Below the pieces are notes generated by a model. That model saw nothing but the letters and a program-made list of their open reading frames with translations. It did not search any database and was not told where the DNA came from. 64,000 bases of DNA from Oligoflexus sp. (lineage in GTDB: Bacteria > Bdellovibrionota_B > Oligoflexia > Oligoflexales > Oligoflexaceae). The position numbers were made by a program, and so were the translations under genes. Within the stretch, counting starts at the first letter, position 1. Each line of letters starts with the position of its first letter. Location of the stretch: the NCBI RefSeq assembly GCF_035712445.1, contig NZ_DASTAT010000056.1:1-64000 (forward strand), in the 5' to 3' direction. Of the stretch, positions 53,972 to 62,215 are shown in pieces.

Positions 53972-55198
53972 CTAAAGCGTCTGCGTATTCAGAAGATCGA
54001 ACGATTGGATCGCGCTGATTTCAGGCACCATCGGTGTTGACTCGGGGCGCGGCCAGTTGTGATCGAGGATCTTCTGCCAGCCCACATGCAGTTTGAAGGA
54101 CAGCACCATGCCGTTCATCAGCGTATTATCCGCCGCTGCATAGCTCAGATAACCGCGTTCGGTGTCCTTATGCAGAAGGCCGCCGAGGTCCACTGTATTC
54201 CGCAGTTTGCCGAAGAGTTCCTGATCACCGAATTCCTTGGCCGCAAGCATGCCGAAGAGCGTGGCAATGCGTGAGGGCCCACCGTAGCGCGATTCCCGCA
54301 CCATCGCAAAAGGCCCGTATTCCCGCACGAAAATCTTTTTCCAGGTCGGATAGATCTTCGACTGATATTCGCGATCGAAGGGCCGCAGCATCACCATGGT
54401 CCAGGCGTTGGTATAGCCGCTCAGATAGGGAATGGCGATATCATGGGAGGGATGATAGGCCTCGCGATAGAGTCCGGTTTCCGGATCGATCAAACGCTCC
54501 TTCACGAACTTCATCACTTCTTCGCCATAGTATTTCGCATAGGGCGTTCCATAAAGACGATCGTAGATTTCAAGGCTCAAAAGGCCAATGGCATTGCACT
54601 GCACGAAATAGCGATCCGGCTCACAGACGACGCCGCGGAATTTCCCGCCTTTGGATTGCTCGACCTCCTCGACGATTTTTTGCGTGAGCCATGTGAATTC
54701 TTTCGCATAACGATCCGAACCCGTCATCAGCTGATAAAGGCCGTACATCAGGTTCAGATGGCCTTTATACATGATGTTGTCTTTGCAGATGGGATCATCG
54801 CCGAAACCATAGCGCTGCCAATCGTCCCAGACCTTCTTCGCCTTCATCTTATGAATCATCACCGACAGGTAATAGGAAGCCATGGGGGCCTCGTCGGGCT
54901 TGATCATGGCCAGTGACGGCATCCCGTAGGCCAGAAACGCAATGGCATACTTCCACATGTCCTGCTGCGATTCATCCCAGCCCTTGAACTGCTCGCCGGT
55001 GGCTTCCATTTCCGTATAAAGATGCCGCACATACTGCCACTGACCGAATTCATCCTTCTGGATCTGGCGATCAGCGGGCTCGGCGAAATAGGCTTCGACC
55101 TGCGGAAAACTGTACAAGTGGATGGCGACGGCCAGCGTCAGCGCAAGACCCAGCAAAACCAGTCCTGCCACCAGCTTCAGAATTCTATTGGGCTTCAT
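53972..55198 (-). CDS. linalool dehydratase-isomerase (Ldi) family protein
   Basis: 408 residues with an N-terminal membrane anchor or signal (11-30). The body follows the alpha/alpha-barrel Ldi of Castellaniella defragrans closely as I remember it: KYAIAFLAYGMPSLAMIKP, KKVWDDWQRYGFGDDP, DNIMYKGHLNLMYGLYQLMTG and CEPDRYFVQCN. C192 and C201 are nine apart, like the catalytic pair Cys171/Cys180, and H147 fits His129. The stretch around the catalytic Asp39 is not conserved (Y61, with E63/E65 nearby). Ldi interconverts geraniol, linalool and myrcene; the reaction here is unknown. The ATG at 55198 has AAAGGA six bases upstream. Confidence 0.82.
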   Translation of the reverse strand: MKPNRILKLVAGLVLLGLALTLAVAIHLYSFPQVEAYFAEPADRQIQKDEFGQWQYVRHLYTEMEATGEQFKGWDESQQDMWKYAIAFLAYGMPSLAMIKPDEAPMASYYLSVMIHKMKAKKVWDDWQRYGFGDDPICKDNIMYKGHLNLMYGLYQLMTGSDRYAKEFTWLTQKIVEEVEQSKGGKFRGVVCEPDRYFVQCNAIGLLSLEIYDRLYGTPYAKYYGEEVMKFVKERLIDPETGLYREAYHPSHDIAIPYLSGYTNAWTMVMLRPFDREYQSKIYPTWKKIFVREYGPFAMVRESRYGGPSRIATLFGMLAAKEFGDQELFGKLRNTVDLGGLLHKDTERGYLSYAAADNTLMNGMVLSFKLHVGWQKILDHNWPRPESTPMVPEISAIQSFDLLNTQTL

Positions 55199-55243
55199 GG
55201 GGGGTCCTTTGTGCAAGGGTAAGACCACCGAATTTCGCACAAA

Positions 55244-55882
55244 TTACCGCTTATTTCCATCCAACATTTTCTTAATTTGAGCGTTGGCCTGACGTAGATT
55301 GAACTGCTGTGGGTCAAAGCTCTGCGTCAGGCTCCGCAGGGCTTCGGCGTGACTCGGATGCTGCGCGTCCTCCAGGGCTTCGAGCAGTTCCTCGTAGCCA
55401 AGCGAACCCCCGCAGTCCTCGGGAGGCGTGTGGCGCGCGCCGTCCACGCAGACAGGCGTGAGGCTATCGCGGGTTTTGCTCTGCACCTGTTCGATCTTGA
55501 TCTTATGCATCCAGTTATCGCCCATGTCGTAGACATAGCGAAAACTCTTGACTTGCCGCCCTATGAGATCGCGCAGGTAAATCGTGCGGCTATCACCCTC
55601 TTCATCCTCGGCGCTGAAATCAAAGGCGGAAGGCCGTGAGGAATAGACCTCGCCCTGCTTGACGATAAAGCTGTGCAGGTGATTGTTCTTCCAGCCGAAG
55701 GCGCCCTGGATGGCGAGATGCAGTTCATGCAGACTGATCGCGTCGCTCACCTGCAGGCGACGCCAGATTCGGGGTTCGATGTCGGAGAGGCTGATGTGCA
55801 GAGTCACATCCTGTTCCTCCTTGGGAACAAGCCTGAGGCCGATCTCGCCGCGTTTTTTGTGCTTGTTCGGATCCCCTTGCAT
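55244..55882 (-). CDS. PRiA4_ORF3-family protein
   Basis: 212 residues. The region LHISLSDIEPRIWRRLQV, LHELHLAIQGAFGWKNNHLHSF and YVYDMGDNWMHKIKIE is the hallmark of the plasmid pRiA4b ORF-3 family, a fold of unknown function often found near mobile or regulatory genes. GGAG lies six bases before the ATG. The C-terminal helices (EELLEALEDAQHPSHAEAL) are typical. No transposase accompanies it here. Confidence 0.88.
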   Translation of the reverse strand: MQGDPNKHKKRGEIGLRLVPKEEQDVTLHISLSDIEPRIWRRLQVSDAISLHELHLAIQGAFGWKNNHLHSFIVKQGEVYSSRPSAFDFSAEDEEGDSRTIYLRDLIGRQVKSFRYVYDMGDNWMHKIKIEQVQSKTRDSLTPVCVDGARHTPPEDCGGSLGYEELLEALEDAQHPSHAEALRSLTQSFDPQQFNLRQANAQIKKMLDGNKR

Positions 55883-56222
55883 CGGCCGCTCCTTCTGAAC
55901 TCATCATGCTGTTCTGATAATTTAACCAATCCAGGCCGGGAATTCTGCTGGAAAAACAATGGGTCATAGCTCCAGCGTTCGTATGGGTCAAGTCAGTGTA
56001 CGCAAATTCGCTGGTGGACCTGTGGGTCCGTCCCCATTTTGCGGGGCATGGCTTCATAAGGGAAGGGATTTTCAGAGTATTGGAGTAAGGTGATTTTACG
56101 GGCAGGGCTTCCACCTTTGCGCAGGAGTTTGGAGACCATCCGCTTCGCTTCCCTTCTTACCTCCGTGATCATACTCATTTTATTCAGGGAAATGGCGGGT
56201 TAGAGTACATGCGGAGGCACCC
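55883..56222 (+). other. 340-bp intergenic region before egtB
   Basis: It holds two adjacent hairpins near 56013-56043 (GGACC/GGTCC and CCCC/GGGG) and a repeated ATGGGTCA at about 55960 and 55984. A minus-strand frame at 55993-56178 has no ribosome site and is not supported. The GGAGG before egtB lies at the right end. Confidence 0.4.
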
Positions 56223-57479
56223 ATGAAGACCCATGATCAGCTGATGGACATCTATCACAAGGTGCGACGTCTCACAGAAGACCTGTGTCGGACCCTGACC
56301 GCTGAAGATAGCCTCCTGCAAGCCATGCCTGATGTCAGTCCACCCAAGTGGCATCTTGCCCATACAAGCTGGTTTTTTGAACGCTTTTTCCTGCGCACAG
56401 GTCCTGGCCAACGCCCGGCCTTTGATCCTGCCTATGATCATCTCTTTAATTCCTACTATGAGTCTGCCGGATCTTTTCATCCGCGGGCTCAACGCGGACT
56501 TCTTTCGAGGCCCGGCCTTGACGCGATTTTTGATTATCGGCATTGGGTGGATGCCCAGGTTCTCGAAGTCTGGCAGGACTATGGTGATGCGCAGCACGGA
56601 GAGCTGCGTGCTTCAGAGATCCTCGAAATAGGTTTGAATCATGAGCAGCAGCATCAGGAGCTGCTGCTTACCGATATCAAATATAATTTCTTCGCGCAGG
56701 TTCTGCAGCCTTCCCTGCGACCGGAACGAATCCTGCCGCCTGACACGCCTGTGCCACTCCTATGGGATCCCTTGCCGGAAGGAGTCCACACCATCGGGTA
56801 CCAGGGAAAGGGTTTTGCCTTTGATAACGAAAAGCCCGCTCATCGCGCTTATATCAATCCTGTGGCCTTGGCCAACCGCCTCAGTACCAACGCAGAGTAT
56901 CGGCGATTTATCCAGGATGGAGGATACCAGAGGGCGGAACTCTGGCTGTCGGAAGGCTGGCAATGGATTCGCACGGAAAAGCTGGAGCATCCTCTTTACT
57001 GGAAGAGGGACGCACGCGATGCATGGTCGCAATTCACCCTGCATGGTTGGGAAAATCTGCGAGACCATGAGCCGGTCTGCCATCTGAGTTATTTTGAAGC
57101 GGATGCCTTTGCCCGCTGGCAGGGCGCCCGACTTCCAAGCGAGAGCGAGTGGGAAGTGAGGGCCCAGCGCGAGCCCCTTTCCGGTCACTTCCTCGACTTC
57201 GAATCCCTGCACCCTTTATCGGCCCGGGAAGGGGAAAGCCAGATATTTGGTGATGTCTGGGAATGGACGAGCAGCAGCTATGCGCCTTACCCAGCCTATC
57301 GGCCTTTGAATGGAACCTTGGGGGAATACAATGGGAAATTCATGGTCAACCAGTATGTTCTAAGGGGCGGGTCCTGCGCCACCCCAGGGCATCATATCAG
57401 GCCGAGTTATCGAAACTTCTTTCCGACGACGGCGCGCTGGCAATTTGCAGGCGTGCGTCTTGCCAAGGATCTGCCATGA
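56223..57479 (+). CDS. egtB: ergothioneine biosynthesis sulfoxide synthase EgtB
   Basis: 418 residues. An N-terminal DinB-like domain carries the iron three-histidine site H47 (HLAHTSWF), H140 and H144 (NHEQQHQELL). A C-terminal formylglycine-generating-enzyme-type domain (WQWIRTEKLEHPLYWKRD, RLPSESEWEV, DVWEWTSSSY, VLRGGSCAT) completes the family. EgtB joins hercynine to a cysteine-containing thiol using O2. GGAGG lies five bases before the ATG. It overlaps egtD by four bases. Whether cysteine or gamma-glutamylcysteine is used cannot be read here. Confidence 0.94.
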   Translation: MKTHDQLMDIYHKVRRLTEDLCRTLTAEDSLLQAMPDVSPPKWHLAHTSWFFERFFLRTGPGQRPAFDPAYDHLFNSYYESAGSFHPRAQRGLLSRPGLDAIFDYRHWVDAQVLEVWQDYGDAQHGELRASEILEIGLNHEQQHQELLLTDIKYNFFAQVLQPSLRPERILPPDTPVPLLWDPLPEGVHTIGYQGKGFAFDNEKPAHRAYINPVALANRLSTNAEYRRFIQDGGYQRAELWLSEGWQWIRTEKLEHPLYWKRDARDAWSQFTLHGWENLRDHEPVCHLSYFEADAFARWQGARLPSESEWEVRAQREPLSGHFLDFESLHPLSAREGESQIFGDVWEWTSSSYAPYPAYRPLNGTLGEYNGKFMVNQYVLRGGSCATPGHHIRPSYRNFFPTTARWQFAGVRLAKDLP

Positions 57480-58459
57480 ATCCATCGAATCTTCTGCGGA
57501 GCTATGATTTCGGCGTGAAGCTCACGGACTTTCGGCAGGATGTGCAGGACGGTCTGGGCCGGCAGCCGAAGTCGCTGCCGCCCAAATACTTTTATGATGA
57601 AAGGGGTTCGCAGCTTTTCAACCAGATCTGTGAAACACCCGAATATTACCTGACCCGCTGCGAAACGCAGATCCTGGCCGAACACGCGGCGCATATGCTT
57701 GAATGGGTTCCTGAACCTATTCTTCTGATTGAGCTCGGCAGCGGAAGCAGTACCAAGACGCGATATCTTCTGGAAGCCCCAGTCGCCATCAGCGCTTATA
57801 TGCCGATTGATATCGCCAAGGAAGAACTGTTAAACTCGACCCGGGCTCTGGCCGAAAGGTTCCCCTCTGTTCCCATGCTGCCGATCTGCGCGGACTATAC
57901 TCAGCTCACAGATTTGCCGCCGCTGGATCAGCGTGAAACCTCCCAGCGCCTGGTTTTTTTTCCGGGATCCACCCTGGGAAACCTGGATGAAGCGGAAGCC
58001 ATCGGCCTCCTCCGAAACATTCACCAGCTGGTCGCGGGGCATGGATTTCTGCTCATTGGGGTTGATCTGATCAAGGATCCCCATGTTCTGAACGCAGCCT
58101 ATAACGACCAGCAGGGGGTCACGGCTGCTTTCAATTTGAACCTGCTCCAGCGGATCAACCGCGAGCTGGGGGCTGACTTTGATTTGGATTCTTTTCGGCA
58201 TAAGGCTTTCTTTCATGAAACGGCAGGGCGGGTGGAAATGCATCTGGAGTCCCTTCGTGATCAAATCGTTCGCTTGGGAACCATGTCCATCACCTTCAAA
58301 AAAGGCGAGACCATTCATACGGAGTCTTCCTACAAGTACAACGAGGATGAATTCGCTCGATTCTGTCAACGCGCCGGCTTCGTCACCTTGCAACGTTGGA
58401 CCGATCCTCAGCATTTTTTTGCGGTGGTTCTGCTTCAGGCTCAAACATTGCTGCATTGA
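57476..58459 (+). CDS. egtD: L-histidine N-alpha-methyltransferase EgtD
   Basis: 327 residues. It trimethylates histidine to hercynine with SAM, the first step to ergothioneine. Family blocks are SLPPKYFYDERGSQLF, TPEYYLTRCE, LIELGSGSSTKTRYLL (SAM binding), FFPGSTLGNL and VRLGTMSITFKKGETIHTE. The ATG overlaps the egtB stop as ATGA, so translation is coupled. The frame is open further upstream inside egtB, but that part is a shadow. The MFS gene follows after 21 bases. Confidence 0.95.
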   Translation: MNPSNLLRSYDFGVKLTDFRQDVQDGLGRQPKSLPPKYFYDERGSQLFNQICETPEYYLTRCETQILAEHAAHMLEWVPEPILLIELGSGSSTKTRYLLEAPVAISAYMPIDIAKEELLNSTRALAERFPSVPMLPICADYTQLTDLPPLDQRETSQRLVFFPGSTLGNLDEAEAIGLLRNIHQLVAGHGFLLIGVDLIKDPHVLNAAYNDQQGVTAAFNLNLLQRINRELGADFDLDSFRHKAFFHETAGRVEMHLESLRDQIVRLGTMSITFKKGETIHTESSYKYNEDEFARFCQRAGFVTLQRWTDPQHFFAVVLLQAQTLLH

Positions 58460-58480
58460 GATTGAACCAGGAGCAGACTT

Positions 58481-60049
58481 TTGACTCTGGATCCACAGAA
58501 GAATATTGATGAGCAGGACCTGAAGAACGCTTTGCGTTACCTTACGATCGAAGGTTCGCTGACCACCGTGATGGGCTCGCTCACCGGCGGGGCCTTTCTC
58601 GTGGCTTTTGCCCTCCTGCTCGGCGCCAGCAACACCGTCATCGGTCTGCTCGCTGCCGCCGCTCCTCTGTCCCAGGTGCTGCAGATACCCACGATTTACC
58701 TGATTGAAAAAGTAAGGGTCCGCAAACGCATCGTCGTCTTCGCCTCCACCTTCGCCCGCCTTTTCCTGCTCGGCAGCGCTTTCGCCCCCTGGTTTCCCAT
58801 TCCGGAACTACGGCTTCCGCTCTTTGTGCTGGCGCTCTTTATTTATTATGCGCTGGCATCGATATCCGGTTGCGCATGGAATGCCTGGATGCGGGATCTG
58901 ATTCCAGACGCCATCATGGGCAGATTTTTTGGCAAACGCCTGGCCATTTCCACAGCCTTCGCGGCCCTGCTTTCGCTCGGGGGAGGGGTCCTGCTCGACC
59001 ACAACTTCGCGGAGCCATCCGGCGGCGTCATCTATGCTTTGCTTTTTTTCATAGGGTCGCTGGCGGGATTGATCGGGATATTCTATTTGAAAATGACCCC
59101 CGAGCCGCCCATGCATGCTCACGCCATTGAAAGGCTTTGGCCTCTTTTGAAGCAGCCTTTTCGCGATCAGAATTATCGGCGGCTCATCATTTTCCTGGCG
59201 GTTTGGAACTTTGCCGTGAACCTCGCCGCACCCTTTTACACTGTCTACATGATCAAGGTCCTGGATATGAAACTCAGCCTGATCATCGGCCTGTCGGTTT
59301 TGAGCCAGGGCATCAATGTTCTTTTCTTCCATGTCTGGGGCAAGCTCGCCGATCGTTTCAGCAATAAATCCTGTCTCACTGTCGCTGGGCCCCTCTTCAT
59401 CATTGGGATCGGCATCTGGCCTTTTCTCACCTTGCCCGACAAGTACGCGCTCACTTTTCCCTTGCTGATCGTCATTCATGTGCTCTCGGGAATTTCAACC
59501 GCCGGTGTCACTCTCTGTTCAAGCAATATCGCGCTGAAAGCCGCACCTAAAGGCAAGGCTACGGTTTTCCTGGCCACCAATGCGCTGACGAATGGAGTGG
59601 CCGCGACAGTGGCTCCCATCCTGGCGGGACTTCTCGCCGATGTTCTGGCCAACGAGGAGCTGACTTTTAAGATCACCTGGCGGTCCATGCAAACCCATGC
59701 GGAACGGTTTGGTATGTCGGCGCTCAGCCTTCAGGGGACGGATTTTCTTTTTGTCCTGGCTTTTTTTGTGGGGATTTATGCCATTCACAGGCTCCTGGCC
59801 GTTACGGAGCAGGGGGATGTCGGCGAGAAAGTGGTCATCGTCGAACTTTATAATGAGACCCGGCATGCCCTGCGATCAGTCGCCAATATCGCCGGCATTC
59901 GGCATCTCACTTACTTTCCCTATGCGATCATTTTAGGAGCTTTGGATCAAAGCCGGCGCAGCATTCGCCACATTCGCACGCGGGTCCACGGGCATGGGCG
60001 TAAGCTGCGTCGGCCGATGATGCGTAGAAAATGGTCCTTCCGTCGATGA
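58481..60049 (+). CDS. major facilitator superfamily transporter, candidate ergothioneine carrier
   Basis: 522 residues with about 12 membrane helices and a long cytoplasmic middle loop. The TTG start has AGGAG seven bases upstream. Examples of helices are GGAFLVAFALLLGASNTVIGLLAAAAP and FVLAFFVGIYAIHRLLA. The C-terminus carries about 70 extra residues ending in a strongly basic tail (RRPMMRRKWSFRR). Its place directly after egtBD suggests export or uptake of ergothioneine or a precursor; this is inference from position only. Confidence 0.85.
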   Translation: MTLDPQKNIDEQDLKNALRYLTIEGSLTTVMGSLTGGAFLVAFALLLGASNTVIGLLAAAAPLSQVLQIPTIYLIEKVRVRKRIVVFASTFARLFLLGSAFAPWFPIPELRLPLFVLALFIYYALASISGCAWNAWMRDLIPDAIMGRFFGKRLAISTAFAALLSLGGGVLLDHNFAEPSGGVIYALLFFIGSLAGLIGIFYLKMTPEPPMHAHAIERLWPLLKQPFRDQNYRRLIIFLAVWNFAVNLAAPFYTVYMIKVLDMKLSLIIGLSVLSQGINVLFFHVWGKLADRFSNKSCLTVAGPLFIIGIGIWPFLTLPDKYALTFPLLIVIHVLSGISTAGVTLCSSNIALKAAPKGKATVFLATNALTNGVAATVAPILAGLLADVLANEELTFKITWRSMQTHAERFGMSALSLQGTDFLFVLAFFVGIYAIHRLLAVTEQGDVGEKVVIVELYNETRHALRSVANIAGIRHLTYFPYAIILGALDQSRRSIRHIRTRVHGHGRKLRRPMMRRKWSFRR

Positions 60050-60070
60050 TGAACGTCCGCAGTTTGCCAG

Positions 60071-60112
60071 GCGTGCTCGAACGCTTGTGCCGTGAGAGCA
60101 CGCTTTGTGATC
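60071..60112 (+). terminator. terminator of the egtBD-MFS operon
   Basis: A perfect 8-bp stem GCGTGCTC (60071-60078)/GAGCACGC (60096-60103) is followed by TTTGTG. It lies in the convergent gap after the MFS stop. Confidence 0.5.
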
Positions 60113-60114
60113 GT

Positions 60115-61074
60115 TCATTGCATCACATTGTCAAAACAGATCATCGACTTTTGAGCAGGATAATAGAAACCAGTCACCCCGCACATTTCCGCTGGAAAGG
60201 TCAGGACCTTGTCGAGCTTGTCTTTGTAGGTGCAGTCCACGATGAACTCATCACCTTTTTTGAGTTCTATCTCTTGCTTGATGCTCGGTGGGACAGCCGT
60301 GAAGTGTTTGTTCCAGGAATGCTCCAGAATCTTCATCGACTCACCTGTGCTGCGATTCAAAGTGACTTTGATGTGCTTTCCGTATTCATGCATGTGTCCT
60401 GACGTCAGAAAAAACGTCGCGTCTTCCCGCATGGTGCAGCGGGCCTGTACCGTTCTATTGGAATCATTGGGGTCAAGCCTGAACTGGGCGGTGCTGAGAA
60501 AATAGTTATCAGCCAGTTTATCTGTCGGCTGTTTTTCTCTTTGCATGATTTGAAAGGCAGCCTGGCCTTGAATAGGCTTATCAAAATAATTCACCCAGTG
60601 AGTCTGAATCATGAACTGACGGCCTTTGACGGCCCGGAAAAGGACGCCTTCAGGCAACGATACGCTCGTGCCCGGGTCATTCTCCGTAGCGCCCCCTGTC
60701 GCGGCCAGGAAGGTGGTTTCTTCCGCCATGCTTTCCTCCGCGCTGCCACAGACGTAGGTTCCCGGTTCACGGCGATTCTTCACGCTGTAAAGAATCGCAT
60801 GATGGGCTCCTTCACGGGATTGGAAGGCACGATAGCTTGCGACGTAAATATCATTGGGGAGATCCCCATCCAAATACGTGCAGTACATGACCTCTTCCCC
60901 GGGTTTGATTTCCCCCAGGATGGGCGTGACGATTTCCATGGCTCCGGGCTGGGGCGCTGGAACATTAAACCCAGGAAGGCGCTCCTGTCCGCTGGCCAGG
61001 ATGGGGGTTGCGAGGAGGAGGGGAACAGCTGCGAGAATATGCTTTGGACGAAGTAAAGCAAGTGAGGTACCCAT
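60115..61074 (-). CDS. PHM/DBM-type copper-dependent monooxygenase, exported
   Basis: 319 residues with a signal peptide ending near ILASGQ. All six copper ligands of peptidylglycine hydroxylating monooxygenase have counterparts with close spacing: H91/H92 (GAHHAILY), H159 (QTHWVNY), H227/H229 (SGHMHEYG) and M297 (EMCGVTGF). These enzymes use two copper sites, O2 and ascorbate-like reductant to hydroxylate aliphatic carbons. The substrate is unknown. The ATG at 61074 has AGGAG six bases upstream; the frame runs 21 codons further. It is a single gene after a convergent terminator. Confidence 0.88.
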   Translation of the reverse strand: MGTSLALLRPKHILAAVPLLLATPILASGQERLPGFNVPAPQPGAMEIVTPILGEIKPGEEVMYCTYLDGDLPNDIYVASYRAFQSREGAHHAILYSVKNRREPGTYVCGSAEESMAEETTFLAATGGATENDPGTSVSLPEGVLFRAVKGRQFMIQTHWVNYFDKPIQGQAAFQIMQREKQPTDKLADNYFLSTAQFRLDPNDSNRTVQARCTMREDATFFLTSGHMHEYGKHIKVTLNRSTGESMKILEHSWNKHFTAVPPSIKQEIELKKGDEFIVDCTYKDKLDKVLTFPAEMCGVTGFYYPAQKSMICFDNVMQ

Positions 61075-61163
61075 AGGACACTCCTGTGTGTTGCTCGTTT
61101 CTAAATATTGGCGATAGTATGAGGGACGATCAGTCACTGCAATGACAGAACCCGAAATTTCCG

Positions 61164-61300
61164 CTAAAAAATAATTTCAACGCGTCGGTCGAATCCGTTG
61201 GTGGGGAAGCTTTCTGAGGACCAGAAGCCGATGCGGAAGATCTGGTATTCGCTCATGGGGGTTTCATCGTGCGAGCAACTGCTGAACTGCTGGCGCCGGC
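61164..61300 (-). pseudogene. possible remnant of an OmpA-like C-terminal end
   Basis: A minus-strand frame ends GFDRRVEIIF-stop at 61164, which resembles the C-terminus of OmpA-like peptidoglycan-binding domains. Upstream the same frame lacks the rest of the domain and meets a stop after about 55 codons. It may be a decayed tail or chance. The 61075-61357 gap holds nothing else that I recognise. Confidence 0.2.
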
Positions 61301-61357
61301 TTCGTGGTCACCCCAAGCGGAGTTTCTGGGGAGACACGGGCGCACTGAAGCTGACGT

Positions 61358-61669
61358 TCAGCTGTCTCCTGCCGAGGCCTGGATCAGAACGAAGGGACTG
61401 ATCACGAGCACGTCGAAGCTGGCAGAACTGTTCATCCAGGCCTGAGCTTCGGCATCGGTCGGCTGCTCCAGGAGCTTTTGACCAAGGGCTGCCTGGACTT
61501 CGCTTCTCGCATCCTTATGCAGGGCCCATGCTGCGTCGATTAAATTCCAGGGTGAGCGTACGATATACACACGACCAAAAGCAAAATGGCGTACAAGGGC
61601 GGACCAGGGCACCTGATCAACCTCGGCTCTTAGCTTCTGGCGGAGTTCCTGTTCAGACATCGAGACCAT
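61358..61669 (-). CDS. DUF2288-family protein
   Basis: 103 residues. The pattern LRQKLRAEVDQVPWSALVRHFAFGRVYIV, LIDAAWALHKD, WMNSSASFDVLVISPFVLIQ matches the small DUF2288 family of unknown function. AGGA lies seven bases before the ATG at 61669; a second ATG three codons later is also possible. It has no signal peptide. No functional link to the neighbours is visible. Confidence 0.85.
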   Translation of the reverse strand: MVSMSEQELRQKLRAEVDQVPWSALVRHFAFGRVYIVRSPWNLIDAAWALHKDARSEVQAALGQKLLEQPTDAEAQAWMNSSASFDVLVISPFVLIQASAGDS

Positions 61670-61815
61670 CTGTTCTTCCTTTCCCTTAAAAGCGCCGGGG
61701 TAATCTGGACCATGAGCCGCCGCTTGTCCAGCGCTTCCTGGGCTTTTGTCCTGGGAATCGGAACGTGGAGGATGGTGAGCCGAGGACGCAGCGCAGGCGC
61801 CCCCAGCTTTTCTTT

Positions 61816-62043
61816 TTACCGTCTTGAATGCTTCAGCGGGATCACATTGTCAGGCGTTTCGCGGCCCGTCCTCTTGCGATCGAAGCCCAGCCGGGAAAGA
61901 TGCAGCGTGCTGTCGAAGCCGCCCATATAAAGAGTCCCCGCGCAGATCGCGCAGGCGACAGAATCATTCCAAACTGCGCGCACAACAAGGGCCAGAGCCA
62001 AAAGCCGCATGAGATCTTTGAAAACGTTCATGGAAAGAGACAC
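61816..62043 (-). CDS. possible small secreted protein (75 aa)
   Basis: In a 546-bp stretch without other genes (61670-62215), a frame starting with GTG at 62043 has AGGA five bases upstream. It opens with a basic n-region and a hydrophobic stretch (LMRLLALALVVRAVW), then VACAICAGTLYMGG and a polar tail. The piece GTLYMGGFDSTLHL resembles a beta-propeller blade, so it could be a fragment. The remaining parts of the stretch show no gene I can support. Confidence 0.35.
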   Translation of the reverse strand: MSLSMNVFKDLMRLLALALVVRAVWNDSVACAICAGTLYMGGFDSTLHLSRLGFDRKRTGRETPDNVIPLKHSRR

Positions 62044-62215
62044 AAAGTTCCTCTTCAAAGCAATGACGATAAAAGTTTTAGAGCTGGGATGGGCTTGATT
62101 ATAGCAGCTCCTGGCGAAGGTTCCAGAGGCTGCGGGAAATTTCTTTAAGTTTTTTCCGGGGCTTTACGCAGAATAATTTGGGTGCGCGGCCAGGTGTGGG
62201 GAAAGCGCGACGCCT

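Noticed and set aside
55244..55882. A mobile element around the PRiA4_ORF3 gene
   Set aside because: No transposase, terminal inverted repeats or target duplication were seen nearby.
55993..56178. A 61-codon basic peptide frame on the minus strand
   Set aside because: No ribosome site and no recognisable signal or motif.
57263..57475. An N-terminal extension of egtD
   Set aside because: The extra codons lie inside egtB in another frame; the ATG overlapping the egtB stop gives the normal EgtD start.
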